Of a stretch of 64,000 bases of DNA, positions 17,432-26,490 are shown in pieces; within the stretch, counting starts at the first letter, position 1, and each line of letters begins with the position of its first letter. Source of the stretch: JADJLQ01 sp034439915 (GTDB lineage: Bacteria > Bacteroidota > Bacteroidia > Chitinophagales > Saprospiraceae); NCBI GenBank assembly GCA_034439915.1, contig JAWXBI010000131.1, forward strand, positions 1-64,000, given 5' to 3'. Position numbers and translations under genes: made by a program. The notes beneath the pieces were generated by a model. The model made no database searches. It was given only the letters and a program-made list of their open reading frames with translations, and was not told the DNA's origin.

Positions 17432-18175
17432 ATGCGAAAGATTGCTTTACTTTTTACTCTTGTTTTAGTTGCCTTTTTTGTTGGCAACCTGGAGTTACTG
17501 GCACAAGATCCGGCAGCTACGACCACCGTTGCAGCTCCTTCTACCGGGTTTCAGATGTTGAAAGAAAAATTTATTGAGGGTGGTTGGCAGTGGATGGCTC
17601 CTATCCTTTTTGTATTTGTATTAGGTCTTGCCTTTTGTATTGAAAGAGTTATTACCTTAAACGTAGCTACAGTCAATACCGATAAATTATTGTCTAAAAT
17701 TGATGACCGGTTGCAATCCAATGATGTAGAAGGAGCAATCGAAGTTTGCAAAGCTACACCTGGACCAGCAGCTTCAACCTTATTAGAAGGACTCCGTCAT
17801 GCCGACAAAGGACCGGATGCTGTTGAAAAAGCAATTTCAGCATATGGGGGCATGCAAATGAGTTTATTGGAAAGAGGGTTGGTATGGATTTCGCTTTTTA
17901 TTGCTTTAGCACCGATGCTCGGGTTCTTAGGGACAGTGGTTGGGATGGTAAACGCATTTGACCGGATTGAAGCGGCAGGTGATATTTCTCCAACCATCGT
18001 AGCAGGGGGTATTAAAGTGGCCTTGTTGACCACCATCTTTGGTTTGATCTCAGCAATTGTGTTGCAGATATTTTATAATTATATCGTTACCAAAATCGAT
18101 ACCATCACGCATAAAATGGAAGAAAGCAGCATAGGCTTATTGGATATATTGGCTAAAAACAAGTTTTTTAAATAG
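17432..18175 (+). CDS. exbB: MotA/TolQ/ExbB family proton channel protein
   Basis: A 247-residue inner-membrane protein with an N-terminal signal-like segment (1-25, ending LLAQ). It has three further transmembrane helices (about 54-75, 150-172 and 188-212). The family core APMLGFLGTVVGMVNAFD is present, followed by GGIKVALLTTIFGL. ExbB forms the pentameric stator that uses the proton gradient to power TonB-type transport. It heads a four-gene set with a small membrane protein and two ExbD proteins. Confidence 0.9.
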   Translation: MRKIALLFTLVLVAFFVGNLELLAQDPAATTTVAAPSTGFQMLKEKFIEGGWQWMAPILFVFVLGLAFCIERVITLNVATVNTDKLLSKIDDRLQSNDVEGAIEVCKATPGPAASTLLEGLRHADKGPDAVEKAISAYGGMQMSLLERGLVWISLFIALAPMLGFLGTVVGMVNAFDRIEAAGDISPTIVAGGIKVALLTTIFGLISAIVLQIFYNYIVTKIDTITHKMEESSIGLLDILAKNKFFK

Positions 18176-18224
18176 GGAGATTATCAGAAAATAATACCTG
18201 TATTAAAAAATTAAAAATCACAAA

Positions 18225-18704
18225 ATGGTAAATTTATATAAATTATTGTCCACGAGGGGCACCTTGTTTGCCTTCTTACTCGGGCTGGTATGTATAATCA
18301 TTTTCGCCATTCCAATATTTGGCGGTATTAATTCATTCAATTCGCTTGCCCCAGAACAACAAAAAACCAGTAATATTTTTAATACCGGGATTGTATTGAT
18401 GCTGGTATTATTAGCCGCTGCGGTTATTGTAACCGTATTTTGGGCTATAGCTCAAATGGCTATGAACCCATCGGGTGCAAAATATGGGTTGATATGGTTG
18501 GCGTTATTTGTGGGATTGTTCGCTCTGGGTTATTTTGTTCTAAATAGTCCGGACAACCAAGCCATTTTAGATGATTTAAAAACCAATGATGTCAGTGCCG
18601 GTTTGAGCAAATATATTGGAGGGGGAATTTGGGTAATGTTGCTGATGATATTTGCAGCATTTGGAATTTTTATATTTTCTGAAGTAAGGAATTTATTTAA
18701 ATAA
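18225..18704 (+). CDS. Small four-helix membrane protein in ExbB-ExbD operon
   Basis: A 159-residue protein with four predicted transmembrane helices (about 13-33, 54-76, 87-106 and 133-153) and a periplasmic or cytosolic loop of charged residues between helices 3 and 4. I do not recognise a named domain. It lies 49 nt after exbB and 14 nt before the first exbD, so it is almost certainly co-transcribed and likely an accessory subunit of this energy-transduction complex. That role is inferred from context. Confidence 0.75.
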   Translation: MVNLYKLLSTRGTLFAFLLGLVCIIIFAIPIFGGINSFNSLAPEQQKTSNIFNTGIVLMLVLLAAAVIVTVFWAIAQMAMNPSGAKYGLIWLALFVGLFALGYFVLNSPDNQAILDDLKTNDVSAGLSKYIGGGIWVMLLMIFAAFGIFIFSEVRNLFK

Positions 18705-18718
18705 TAAACCAACCGAAC

Positions 18719-19270
18719 ATGTTTGTAAAAAAGAAAAAACGAAATCCCGAAATCAATGCCAGTTCAATGGCCGACATAGCCTTCCTGCTCTTGATTTTCT
18801 TTTTGGTTACTACCAATATCGTCGAAGATAAAGGGGTTTTAGTGAGATTACCCCAATGGTCAGAAGAACCTCCGGAGGATTTAACACTCAACACCCGGAA
18901 TGTATTCACGGTGTTGGTCAACGCACAGGATCAATTGTTGGTCAGAGGTGAACTGGTTAAAATCCAGGACTTAAAGACCCGTGCTAAGGAGTTTATTATG
19001 AACCCCACAAAACGAGAGGATTTAGCTGAATCCGCCAAAGAAGCCATCATATCCTTAAAAAATGACCGTGGCACTCACTTTAAACAATACCTTGCCGTAT
19101 ACAATGAATTAAAGGCCGCCTATTCTGAACTCTGGAATGAAGAAGCAAAAAAGCGGTTCCGGAAAGACAGTATAGAAGAATGTAATAAAGAACAACAAAA
19201 TGAGATAAAGAGGGAAATTCCGTTTGTCATTTCTGAAGCAGAACCTACTTCATTTGGGGATGAAAAATAA
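18719..19270 (+). CDS. exbD: ExbD/TolR family biopolymer transport protein (first copy)
   Basis: A 183-residue protein. A short basic cytosolic N-terminus (KKKKRNPEINA) is followed by one transmembrane helix with the essential Asp in SMADIAFLLLIFFLVTT. A longer periplasmic domain than usual follows (about residues 50-183), with a Lys/Glu-rich C-terminal half. The Asp carries protons through the ExbB-ExbD stator. It is 30 nt ahead of a second, divergent exbD. Confidence 0.9.
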   Translation: MFVKKKKRNPEINASSMADIAFLLLIFFLVTTNIVEDKGVLVRLPQWSEEPPEDLTLNTRNVFTVLVNAQDQLLVRGELVKIQDLKTRAKEFIMNPTKREDLAESAKEAIISLKNDRGTHFKQYLAVYNELKAAYSELWNEEAKKRFRKDSIEECNKEQQNEIKREIPFVISEAEPTSFGDEK

Positions 19271-19300
19271 ATTATATTCATTGGTAACTAATCTATCGAA

Positions 19301-19780
19301 ATGAGCAAATTTTCAACCAAACGATCTAATACAGTCCCCACCATATCCACCTCATCCTTGCCGGATATTATATTTATTCTTTTATTCTTCTTTATGGTGG
19401 TGGTTAAACTCCGGGAGTCTAACCTCAAAGTCAAAACCATTACTCCTTACGCTACTGAATTGACCAAATTAGAAAGAAAGTCCCTCGTAAATACCATGTA
19501 CATCGGTCGGCCGACCCCACAGTATGCTCCGATTTACGGATCTAAACCCCGGCTTCAGTTGAATGATAAGATTTCTAACCTCAATGAAATACCATTATTC
19601 CTGGAAAGACATAAAGTAAAATTGCCGGAAGGACAACGTCCCGGTATCACGACTTCATTAAAAGTAGACGGAGATGTTACCATGGGTTTTGTGAGTGATG
19701 TCAAAACTGAACTGCGTAAAGCCGGTCAGCTTAAAATCAATTATTCCGCAAAGAAAAGAACCGAGCGTTCCGGTTATTAA
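19301..19780 (+). CDS. exbD: ExbD/TolR family biopolymer transport protein (second copy)
   Basis: A 159-residue protein with one transmembrane helix. The essential Asp is in SSLPDIIFILLFFFMVVV, and the periplasmic domain ends INYSAKKRTERSGY. It is clearly distinct from the first ExbD, so the complex may be heteromeric. It ends the operon, 23 nt before a strong terminator. Confidence 0.9.
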   Translation: MSKFSTKRSNTVPTISTSSLPDIIFILLFFFMVVVKLRESNLKVKTITPYATELTKLERKSLVNTMYIGRPTPQYAPIYGSKPRLQLNDKISNLNEIPLFLERHKVKLPEGQRPGITTSLKVDGDVTMGFVSDVKTELRKAGQLKINYSAKKRTERSGY

Positions 19781-19803
19781 AAATAAAGTAAATCAACTCA
19801 TTG

Positions 19804-19835
19804 AGGCTTTTCATTAAAAATGGAAAGCCTTTTTG
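19804..19835 (+). terminator. Intrinsic terminator of the exbB-exbD operon
   Basis: AGGCTTTTCAT (19804-19814) pairs with ATGGAAAGCCT (19820-19830) through one G-U pair, followed by TTTT. It also lies just behind the stop of the convergent leftward response-regulator gene. Confidence 0.85.
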
Positions 19836-19851
19836 CTTTTATAGCCGTGGC

Positions 19852-20568
19852 TTAAAGCCGATTTTTCTCAATCACTTTTTCTAACTCGTCCCGATAATTT
19901 TTTCCAACCGGAAGGAGTTTGGGTTGCCCTTTTTCAGTAACCTCCACCATATTACCAATGACAGCATTGATTTTTTCCAGGTTGATGATATATGACCGGT
20001 GGATCCGCATAAACGTTGGCTGAGGTAATTTCTCTTCCAGACTTTTCATGGTCTGTAAAGTAATGATGCGCCCGGTATCGGTTTTAATGATGACATAATC
20101 CTTGAGACCTTCGACATATTGAATCTCGTTGTAACGGAGCCGGATAAGTTTTTTATCGGCTTTTACAAAAATAAAGTCCGGCCCATCCTCCGGCTCCTCA
20201 GTTTCAGCTGCGGTTTTGTTTCCTGCATCCAGCGCTTTATTGACCGCTTTAAGAAAACGATCAAAGGAAATGGGTTTGAGGAGGTAGTCGACCGCATTAA
20301 GTTCAAATCCCTCCAGGGCGTATTGGCTATAGGCAGTAGTAAAAATGACTTTTGGAGGCCGGGACAGGGAACGGATAAAATCTATCCCGGTCAGCTGGGG
20401 CATCTGTATATCCAGGAAAATCAATTCAATGTCGTTTTTACGAATAGCTTCCCCTGCTTCGAAGGCATTCTGGCATTTGGCGATCAGTTTGAGTTGGGGC
20501 GTTTTACTGATAAATTCTTCGAGGACATCCAGCGCTAAAGGTTCGTCATCGACAATGATGGTTTTCAT
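19852..20568 (-). CDS. LytTR family response regulator
   Basis: A 238-residue regulator. The receiver domain (1-120) has the acidic pair in VDDEP, the phosphoryl-accepting Asp53 (IFLDIQMP) and the signalling Lys98 (YLLKPISF). A linker rich in acidic residues leads to a C-terminal LytTR DNA-binding domain (about 138-238), which contains MRIHRSYIINLEKI. The ATG at 20568 is preferred over an upstream TTG at 20574. It lies 11 nt downstream of its partner kinase gene. Confidence 0.92.
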   Translation of the reverse strand: MKTIIVDDEPLALDVLEEFISKTPQLKLIAKCQNAFEAGEAIRKNDIELIFLDIQMPQLTGIDFIRSLSRPPKVIFTTAYSQYALEGFELNAVDYLLKPISFDRFLKAVNKALDAGNKTAAETEEPEDGPDFIFVKADKKLIRLRYNEIQYVEGLKDYVIIKTDTGRIITLQTMKSLEEKLPQPTFMRIHRSYIINLEKINAVIGNMVEVTEKGQPKLLPVGKNYRDELEKVIEKNRL

Positions 20569-20579
20569 GGGCAAAAAGA

Positions 20580-21620
20580 TTAAATTAATTTCAACGTTAA
20601 ATGTACGGTGTAGGAATGAGGTTGGTCGTCAATATCGATCGAATGACTGCCAGGATAGATCAACTCCAGCCTCCTCCTGACATTGATGAGTCCGATCCCC
20701 CCATGTGGCTTAGGCAAAATGTTTTGTAATCCCGAGGATTTGCTGTTTTCTATATGAAAGGTCAATTGATCGTTTTCTACTTCCAGGGTAACATAGACAT
20801 AAGCGTCGGATAACTGATGGTTTACCCCATGTTTGAAACTGTTTTCGAGAAAAGGGATGAAGACCAGCGGGGCGATTTTATGGTTCCGGATTTCACCCTT
20901 GATCTTAAAATCAATATCAACCAGGTTGCTTTGACGGAGGGCTTCCAGGTCCAGGTAGTTTTGAATATATTTTACTTCTTTTTCCAGGGGTACCCTTCGT
21001 TCATTGCATTCATACAGCATGTACCGCATCATCTCTGAAAGTTTGACGACGATCTCCGGGGCTTGTTCGGACTTTTTTAAAGTCAGTGCGTACAAACTAT
21101 TGAGGGTATTAAACAAAAAATGGGGATTGATCTGGGTCTTTAGAAACTTGAGCTCAGACTGCATATTCTGGGTCTCCAGATCTTTCATGGTTTGTTGCTG
21201 TTTAAACCAATCCACAATGATTTTGCCGCTGGTGGAAAAAATCAAAAACATCATGGAAACCAAAAATAATGGGCCTTGCTGGGCTTGAATATTTCCCTGC
21301 AATTGAGGATACTCTGATAATAAAAAATATTGAACCAGGGTACCCAGAGGTGTGGCTATCAATGCCAGCATGACCAGGCTTCCAAAATAAATGGCAAGCT
21401 TGTTTGTATTTAAATACCTGGGAATGAGGTAATTAAAGTTAAAATAGATCAATAAACCATATAACAGTAGCCGGCTCCCATTATTTAGAAAGGATAATCC
21501 CAACGAATAGGGGTTTTTATCTAAAGCCACCAGGACCACCAGAAAAATAATCCAAATGGTTCCGTGCAACCAGAGCCTGGAAGGTGAAATCCGCGGTAAG
21601 GTAACAGTCGTCAGAAACAT
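20580..21620 (-). CDS. LytS-type sensor histidine kinase
   Basis: A 346-residue membrane kinase with four transmembrane helices (about 19-35, 48-65, 75-100 and 117-135). The His_kinase domain has phospho-acceptor His167 in KTQINPHFLFNTLNSL. A HATPase domain follows, with the N-box FLENSFKHGV and GGIGLINVRRRLE. The start at 21620 (MFLTTV) is chosen over the ATG at 21662, because a near-consensus minus-strand -7 box (TATCTTTA, 21627-21634) lies between them. It pairs with the LytTR regulator behind it. The signal is unknown. Confidence 0.88.
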   Translation of the reverse strand: MFLTTVTLPRISPSRLWLHGTIWIIFLVVLVALDKNPYSLGLSFLNNGSRLLLYGLLIYFNFNYLIPRYLNTNKLAIYFGSLVMLALIATPLGTLVQYFLLSEYPQLQGNIQAQQGPLFLVSMMFLIFSTSGKIIVDWFKQQQTMKDLETQNMQSELKFLKTQINPHFLFNTLNSLYALTLKKSEQAPEIVVKLSEMMRYMLYECNERRVPLEKEVKYIQNYLDLEALRQSNLVDIDFKIKGEIRNHKIAPLVFIPFLENSFKHGVNHQLSDAYVYVTLEVENDQLTFHIENSKSSGLQNILPKPHGGIGLINVRRRLELIYPGSHSIDIDDQPHSYTVHLTLKLI

Positions 21621-21656
21621 CTTATGTAAAGATAGACCCTTCCGTCTACAGCCTAT

Positions 21657-21701
21657 GGACATAATAGACTAATAATTAATTCCTTCGGACAAAAGACTAA
21701 T
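21657..21701. repeat. Direct repeat in the lytS-folE divergent intergenic region
   Basis: The octamer AGACTAAT occurs at 21666-21673 and 21694-21701. Each copy is preceded by GGACA (21657-21661 and 21687-21691), so the composite units start exactly 30 bp apart, about three helical turns. LytTR regulators bind paired direct repeats, so this is a candidate operator for the adjacent regulator. The assignment is inference. Confidence 0.4.
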
Positions 21702-21712
21702 GGATAAGTATG

Positions 21713-21720
21713 TACCTTTG
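21713..21720 (+). promoter_or_regulatory. -7 promoter box of folE
   Basis: TACCTTTG is an exact TAnnTTTG box. It lies downstream of an in-frame ATG at 21700, which therefore cannot be the start. It points to the ATG at 21748, with a leader of about 20 nt. Confidence 0.6.
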
Positions 21721-21747
21721 CAGGCTTTAAAAAAAAGGGTTAACCCC

Positions 21748-22347
21748 ATGGCGTATAAAAAAACTGAACACTACGATGAAGCGGTCACCGCTAAGCTGGC
21801 TGATCATTATTCGGAAGTGTTGAAAGAGATCGGTGAAGATCCCAACCGGGATGGCTTGGTTCAAACCCCGGAACGGGTAGCTAAAGCAATTCAGTTTCTA
21901 ACTCAAGGTTATGCTGAAAACGGAGCTGAAATCCTAAGGTCAGCTTTATTTGAAGAAAAATATTCGGAGATGGTTTTAGTAAAGGATATTGAGTTGTATT
22001 CCTTGTGCGAACACCATATGCTGCCTTTTATTGGCAAGGTCCACATTGCATATATTCCAGATGGTAAAATTGTTGGTTTGAGTAAAATTCCCAGGATCGT
22101 GGACGTATTCGCCCGCAGGTTGCAGGTACAGGAGAGGTTGACGGACAATATCCTGCACTGTATTCAGGACACACTGAATCCATTAGGGGTGGCCGTCGTC
22201 ATCGAAGCTATGCACTTATGTATGATGATGAGAGGGGTCCAAAAACAAAATTCAGTCACCACAACCTCAGCATTCACGGGTGAATTCAGGAAAGCGGAGA
22301 CCCGGTCCGAGTTTCTCCACCTAATAACTGCAAAACTTTCGAAATAA
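21748..22347 (+). CDS. folE: GTP cyclohydrolase I
   Basis: A 199-residue enzyme converting GTP to 7,8-dihydroneopterin triphosphate for folate or pterin synthesis. The zinc ligands Cys87, His90 and Cys158 are present in SLCEHHMLPF and AMHLCMMMRG. The conserved VGLSKIPRIVDVFARRLQ is complete. The start at 21748 (MAYKKTEHYD) is supported by the -7 box at 21713-21720. Its stop codon overlaps the fabD ATG by one base (TAATG), which suggests translational coupling. Confidence 0.95.
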   Translation: MAYKKTEHYDEAVTAKLADHYSEVLKEIGEDPNRDGLVQTPERVAKAIQFLTQGYAENGAEILRSALFEEKYSEMVLVKDIELYSLCEHHMLPFIGKVHIAYIPDGKIVGLSKIPRIVDVFARRLQVQERLTDNILHCIQDTLNPLGVAVVIEAMHLCMMMRGVQKQNSVTTTSAFTGEFRKAETRSEFLHLITAKLSK

Positions 22348-23228
22348 TGAAAGCCTATTTGTTCCCCGGACAGGGTGCACAATTTGCCGGTATGGCACAA
22401 AAATTAATTGACCATCCCCTGGCTAAAGATTTGTTTGATCAGGCTAATGCCATCCTTGGTTTTGATATCCTGGAAGTCATGCTGAATGGTTCGGAGAAAG
22501 ATTTGAGGCAAACCCGTATAACCCAGCCCGCCATCTTCCTGCATTCGATAATTTCGGCAAGAATAGCCTCGGAACATGCGGATTTGGACATTGCAGCTAC
22601 AGCCGGCCATTCGTTGGGTGAGTTTTCGGCCCTGGTGGCAGCCCAGGCTTTAAAATTCGAAGATGGGTTGAAACTGGTTTACACCCGCGCCGTAGCCATG
22701 CAACATGCTTGTGATCAGTTTCCCGGGACGATGGCGGCTATCGTAGGTATGGAGGATGATGTAGTCGAAACAGTATGTGTCGTGACACCCGGTATTGTGG
22801 TGGCCGCAAATTATAATTGTCCGGGACAACTGGTAATCAGTGGCGAAATAGCAGCAGTACAACTAGCCATGACCAGATTTAAGGAATTAGGGTGCAGGAA
22901 TGCTGTACAACTGGCTGTAGGAGGTGCGTTTCATTCCCCATTGATGAAATTAGCTGAAAAGGAATTACAATCCGGGATTGAACAAACCGTTTTTAATGTA
23001 CCGCTTTGTCCTGTGTACCAGAATATTGATGGGCTTCCGCATCAGGATCCGCATGAAATCCGTCGCAACCTGATCCGCCAACTGACTGGCCCGGTAAAAT
23101 GGAACCAGATCATCCAGCGAATGATCGCGGACGGAATTACTGAATTTGTTGAAGTGGGTGGAAACGGCAAGGTATTAACCGGATTAATAAAAAAAATCGA
23201 TCGGAAAATCCCGGTTTCAGCGATTTGA
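22347..23228 (+). CDS. fabD: Malonyl-CoA:ACP transacylase
   Basis: A 293-residue enzyme that loads malonyl groups onto acyl carrier protein for fatty-acid synthesis. The oxyanion motif FPGQGAQ is at the N-terminus. Nucleophile Ser89 lies in GHSLGE and catalytic His196 in GGAFHSPLM. The length is normal. It is translationally coupled to folE and followed 22 nt later by yqgE. Confidence 0.95.
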   Translation: MKAYLFPGQGAQFAGMAQKLIDHPLAKDLFDQANAILGFDILEVMLNGSEKDLRQTRITQPAIFLHSIISARIASEHADLDIAATAGHSLGEFSALVAAQALKFEDGLKLVYTRAVAMQHACDQFPGTMAAIVGMEDDVVETVCVVTPGIVVAANYNCPGQLVISGEIAAVQLAMTRFKELGCRNAVQLAVGGAFHSPLMKLAEKELQSGIEQTVFNVPLCPVYQNIDGLPHQDPHEIRRNLIRQLTGPVKWNQIIQRMIADGITEFVEVGGNGKVLTGLIKKIDRKIPVSAI

Positions 23229-23250
23229 TACCTAAAGGGCAAGTTTAATT

Positions 23251-23817
23251 ATGGCAAAAAAAATATCCAGAATAAAAAGTGGTAAGCTGATCCTGGCTGA
23301 GCCGTTTATGCTGGATCCGCATTTCAGGAGGTCCGTGGTTTTTTTGTGTGAGCATCACCAGAAAAACGGCTCTGTTGGTTTTATTATCAACAAACCGCTG
23401 AAAATGAAAATTAATGAGATGGTGGAGGATTTTCCTGACATAGAAGCTGAATTGTATTATGGCGGGCCGGTAGCAACGGATACCCTGCATTTTATACACA
23501 ATGTCGGAGATCTGCTGGAAGACAGTGTGCCGGTTATTCGCGGGGTCTATTGGGGCGGTAATTTTGAGAAACTAAAATTTTTAATTGAGCGCCAATTGAT
23601 CGGACCTGATAATATCCGGTTTTTTATAGGATACGCCGGCTGGATAAAAGGTCAGTTGTCCGAAGAAATGGACATCGGATCCTGGATCATGGCCGAAGGC
23701 GATCCAAATTATGTCTTTAAAATCAAATCCGGCATGTTATGGAAAAGGGTGTTGAATGATAAAGGAAATACATTTTCCGTTATCTCCGAATTACCCGATA
23801 ATATGTCCTGGAATTAA
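23251..23817 (+). CDS. YqgE/AlgH family protein
   Basis: A 188-residue protein matching the YqgE/AlgH (DUF179) family: GKLILAEPFMLDPHFRRSVV at the N-terminus, GSVGFIINKP, YYGGPV and FFIGYAGWIKGQL. The family structure is known but the biochemical role is unsettled. It is probably co-transcribed with folE-fabD. Confidence 0.9.
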   Translation: MAKKISRIKSGKLILAEPFMLDPHFRRSVVFLCEHHQKNGSVGFIINKPLKMKINEMVEDFPDIEAELYYGGPVATDTLHFIHNVGDLLEDSVPVIRGVYWGGNFEKLKFLIERQLIGPDNIRFFIGYAGWIKGQLSEEMDIGSWIMAEGDPNYVFKIKSGMLWKRVLNDKGNTFSVISELPDNMSWN

Positions 23818-23863
23818 TACTTCAAAACCCGCAAGTTTAATATTTGCCAATCTGTTTTTTCTG

Positions 23864-25738
23864 ATGTTGCAATTAAAAAATATATATGTAAAATACGGAG
23901 ACCGCATTCTCCTTGATGAAGTCTCCGCCACTATTTCGGACGGTGAAAAGCTTGCACTCGTTGGAAGAAACGGTGCCGGAAAATCCACTTTACTTAAAAT
24001 AATTGCAAGAATTGCAGGTGCAGACTCCGGTGAAGTGGATATGCCCAGGAATACCCGCCTGGCCTACCTGAGACAGGAAATTGACTTTGATGACCAGACG
24101 CTCCTCCTGCACGAAGCCATGAAAGCCTTTGAAGAACTGAACAGCATTGAGACGAACATCACGAAACTTGAAATGCGCTTACACGACCACCTGGATGAAA
24201 AGACGATGGGCGACGTATTGCATGAACTCGAAGACCTTTACCATCGCCGGTATACCTTGGGTGGAGATACCGCCCAGGCTGAAACAGAAAAAGTATTAAC
24301 GGGTCTGGGGTTCAAACCGGTTGATTTTATGAAACCGCTGGCCCAATTCAGCGGAGGATGGAAAATGAGGGTTGAGCTGGCTAAAATGTTGCTTTGTAAA
24401 CCAGACATTCTTATGCTGGATGAGCCTACTAATCACCTCGACATGGATGCAATTATCTGGCTCGAGGGATACCTTCATACCTTGCCGTCAACTATCCTGA
24501 CCATCTCTCACGACCGTCAATTTTTGGATAATGTTTCCGATAGGACACTGGAGATCGAACAAGGTAAATTAAATGATTATGCTGCAGGTTATTCCAAATA
24601 CCTTGTTCAAAAAGTAGAGCGTGATCAATTGCTGGAAAATGCATTCAACAATCAGCAAAAAATGATCGCCCAGCGTTCCAGGACCATTGACCGTTTCAGG
24701 GCAAAGGCATCCAAGGCAAAAATGGCCCAATCCATGCTCAAACAATTGGATAAAATCGAGCGGGTTGAATGGTCGCCTACGGACCTGGCCAGTATGGTAG
24801 TCCGTTTTCCACCAGCACCGAGGTCCGGGGAGGTTTCCATTGAAGCCAAACAAGTCTCCAAAAGTTATGGGGAAAAGCAGGTACTGGAGAAAGTTGATTT
24901 TATTGCCAGACGAGGAGACCGCATAGCTTTTGTAGGCCAAAATGGTCAGGGTAAAACCACGTTTGTAAAAATATTGACCCAACTGGAACAAGCCAGCGGT
25001 GGCCAGATTTCTGTAGGGTATAACACCAACATTGGATATTATGCGCAAAACCAGGCAGAGTCTCTGGCTTTGAACAAAACCCTGCTGGAAACCCTGGAGG
25101 AAATTTCCCCACCCGAAATGAGACCCAGGCTGCGGGCTGTATTGGGGGCTTTCCTGTTTAGCGGAGACGATGTTGATAAAAAGGTGAGTGTGTTGAGCGG
25201 AGGCGAAAGAGCAAGACTGGCCATGGCTTGTATGTTGTTGCGCCCGATTAATTTATTGATTTTGGATGAACCTACCAATCACCTCGATATTGATTCCAAA
25301 GAAGTGTTGAAAGAGGCATTGCTGGAATACGAAGGGACCCTGATTGTAGTTTCACACGATAGGGAGTTTTTACAGGACCTGACGGATAAAACCATCGAGT
25401 TTAAAAATGGCAATATCAAAGAATACCTGGGGGATATTCAATATTATTTATCAAAGAGGGAAATTGATAATTTTCGTGACCTGAGTAAAACGACTCCAAT
25501 AATACAAGAAAAGGTAGTTGCAACAGCTACGGCAAAATCGATCATAAAATCTGCACCTAAGGTCAATCTTAAATTGGAAAAAGAAATTGAAAAACTTGAA
25601 AAAGAAATCGCTGACCTGGAAACAAAAATGGCTGAGGAAGGCTTTTATGAATATGAACAGTCAAACCGCATCATAGAGAAATATCAGCTTTTAAAAAAAT
25701 CGTTGGATCAGAAAATGGAAACCTGGATGAATGCATGA
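23864..25738 (+). CDS. ABC-F family ATPase
   Basis: A 624-residue soluble protein with two ABC domains and no membrane part. The first P-loop GRNGAGKST is at residues 34-42. The first signature is QFSGGWKMR and the first Walker B LMLDEPTNHLD. A basic arm-like linker (residues about 235-290) follows. The second domain has GQNGQGKTT, LSGGERARLA and LILDEPTNHLD. A charged coiled coil forms the C-terminus. ABC-F proteins act on the ribosome in translation control or antibiotic protection. The C-terminal coiled coil resembles Uup/YfmR-type members. The start at 23864 (MLQLKNIYVKYG) is chosen by conservation. Confidence 0.93.
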   Translation: MLQLKNIYVKYGDRILLDEVSATISDGEKLALVGRNGAGKSTLLKIIARIAGADSGEVDMPRNTRLAYLRQEIDFDDQTLLLHEAMKAFEELNSIETNITKLEMRLHDHLDEKTMGDVLHELEDLYHRRYTLGGDTAQAETEKVLTGLGFKPVDFMKPLAQFSGGWKMRVELAKMLLCKPDILMLDEPTNHLDMDAIIWLEGYLHTLPSTILTISHDRQFLDNVSDRTLEIEQGKLNDYAAGYSKYLVQKVERDQLLENAFNNQQKMIAQRSRTIDRFRAKASKAKMAQSMLKQLDKIERVEWSPTDLASMVVRFPPAPRSGEVSIEAKQVSKSYGEKQVLEKVDFIARRGDRIAFVGQNGQGKTTFVKILTQLEQASGGQISVGYNTNIGYYAQNQAESLALNKTLLETLEEISPPEMRPRLRAVLGAFLFSGDDVDKKVSVLSGGERARLAMACMLLRPINLLILDEPTNHLDIDSKEVLKEALLEYEGTLIVVSHDREFLQDLTDKTIEFKNGNIKEYLGDIQYYLSKREIDNFRDLSKTTPIIQEKVVATATAKSIIKSAPKVNLKLEKEIEKLEKEIADLETKMAEEGFYEYEQSNRIIEKYQLLKKSLDQKMETWMNA

Positions 25739-25752
25739 TGAGGCTATACTCC

Positions 25753-26490
25753 TCATCGCCCCCATTTCCTCAACTGTTGCAGAAGGGCTTTAAAATCTTT
25801 TGGGAGGGCTGCTTCAAACTCAACCTGATTTTTAGTAAAAGGATGCAAAAAGCCCAGTTTTACCGCATGCAAAGGGACTCTTGCCATCAGCGCTGTTTCT
25901 GCATCGGTCACCTCGGGATTCTCTGTCCATCGCAGGTTTCTTTTTTTTATTTGCCTTATGGTGATGGGGGACTCGCTGCCGTATAATGGATCCAGGGCCA
26001 GGGGTATTCCGATACTTTGCAAGTGCACTCTTATTTGGTGTGTACGTCCAGTTTGGATCACCACTTTTAATAAGGTGAAATCGCTAAATAATTCAATGGG
26101 CGTATAGGTTGTCGAGGCTGCTTTTCCTTTTTTGTGAACCATCATTTTGCCGGCATGGTAAGGATCCGCTGCAATGGGTGTATTGATTTCACCTCCGTCA
26201 TGCACCTGACCGCTGACCAAAGCCCAGTAGGTTTTTTCTGTTTGATGGGAAGAAAATTGTTCATTCAGGTTTCGATGCGCTTCTGCGTTTTTTGCAAAAA
26301 CCATAATACCGCTGGTATCCCTGTCCAACCGGTGTATGACCATTAACCCTATTCTCTTTGCTGCCAGGATATGATAAACCGAGTCTTTGGTGGCATCCCA
26401 CCGGTCCGGTATCGACAAAACCTTTGAAGGTTTATTGATGACGAGGATGTGCTCATCTTCAAAGATGATTTCTATTTGCAGTTTATTCAT
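25753..26490 (-). CDS. RluA family pseudouridine synthase
   Basis: A 245-residue enzyme of the RluA family, which modifies uridines in rRNA or tRNA. The catalytic Asp is in VIHRLDRDTSGIMVFAKN, and the conserved TGRTHQIRVHL is present. The short N-terminus lacks an S4 domain, so the specificity is more like RluA/RluC-short forms and cannot be fixed here. Its start overlaps the end of the upstream glycosyltransferase gene by 8 nt, marking a three-gene leftward operon with ribF. Confidence 0.9.
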   Translation of the reverse strand: MNKLQIEIIFEDEHILVINKPSKVLSIPDRWDATKDSVYHILAAKRIGLMVIHRLDRDTSGIMVFAKNAEAHRNLNEQFSSHQTEKTYWALVSGQVHDGGEINTPIAADPYHAGKMMVHKKGKAASTTYTPIELFSDFTLLKVVIQTGRTHQIRVHLQSIGIPLALDPLYGSESPITIRQIKKRNLRWTENPEVTDAETALMARVPLHAVKLGFLHPFTKNQVEFEAALPKDFKALLQQLRKWGR

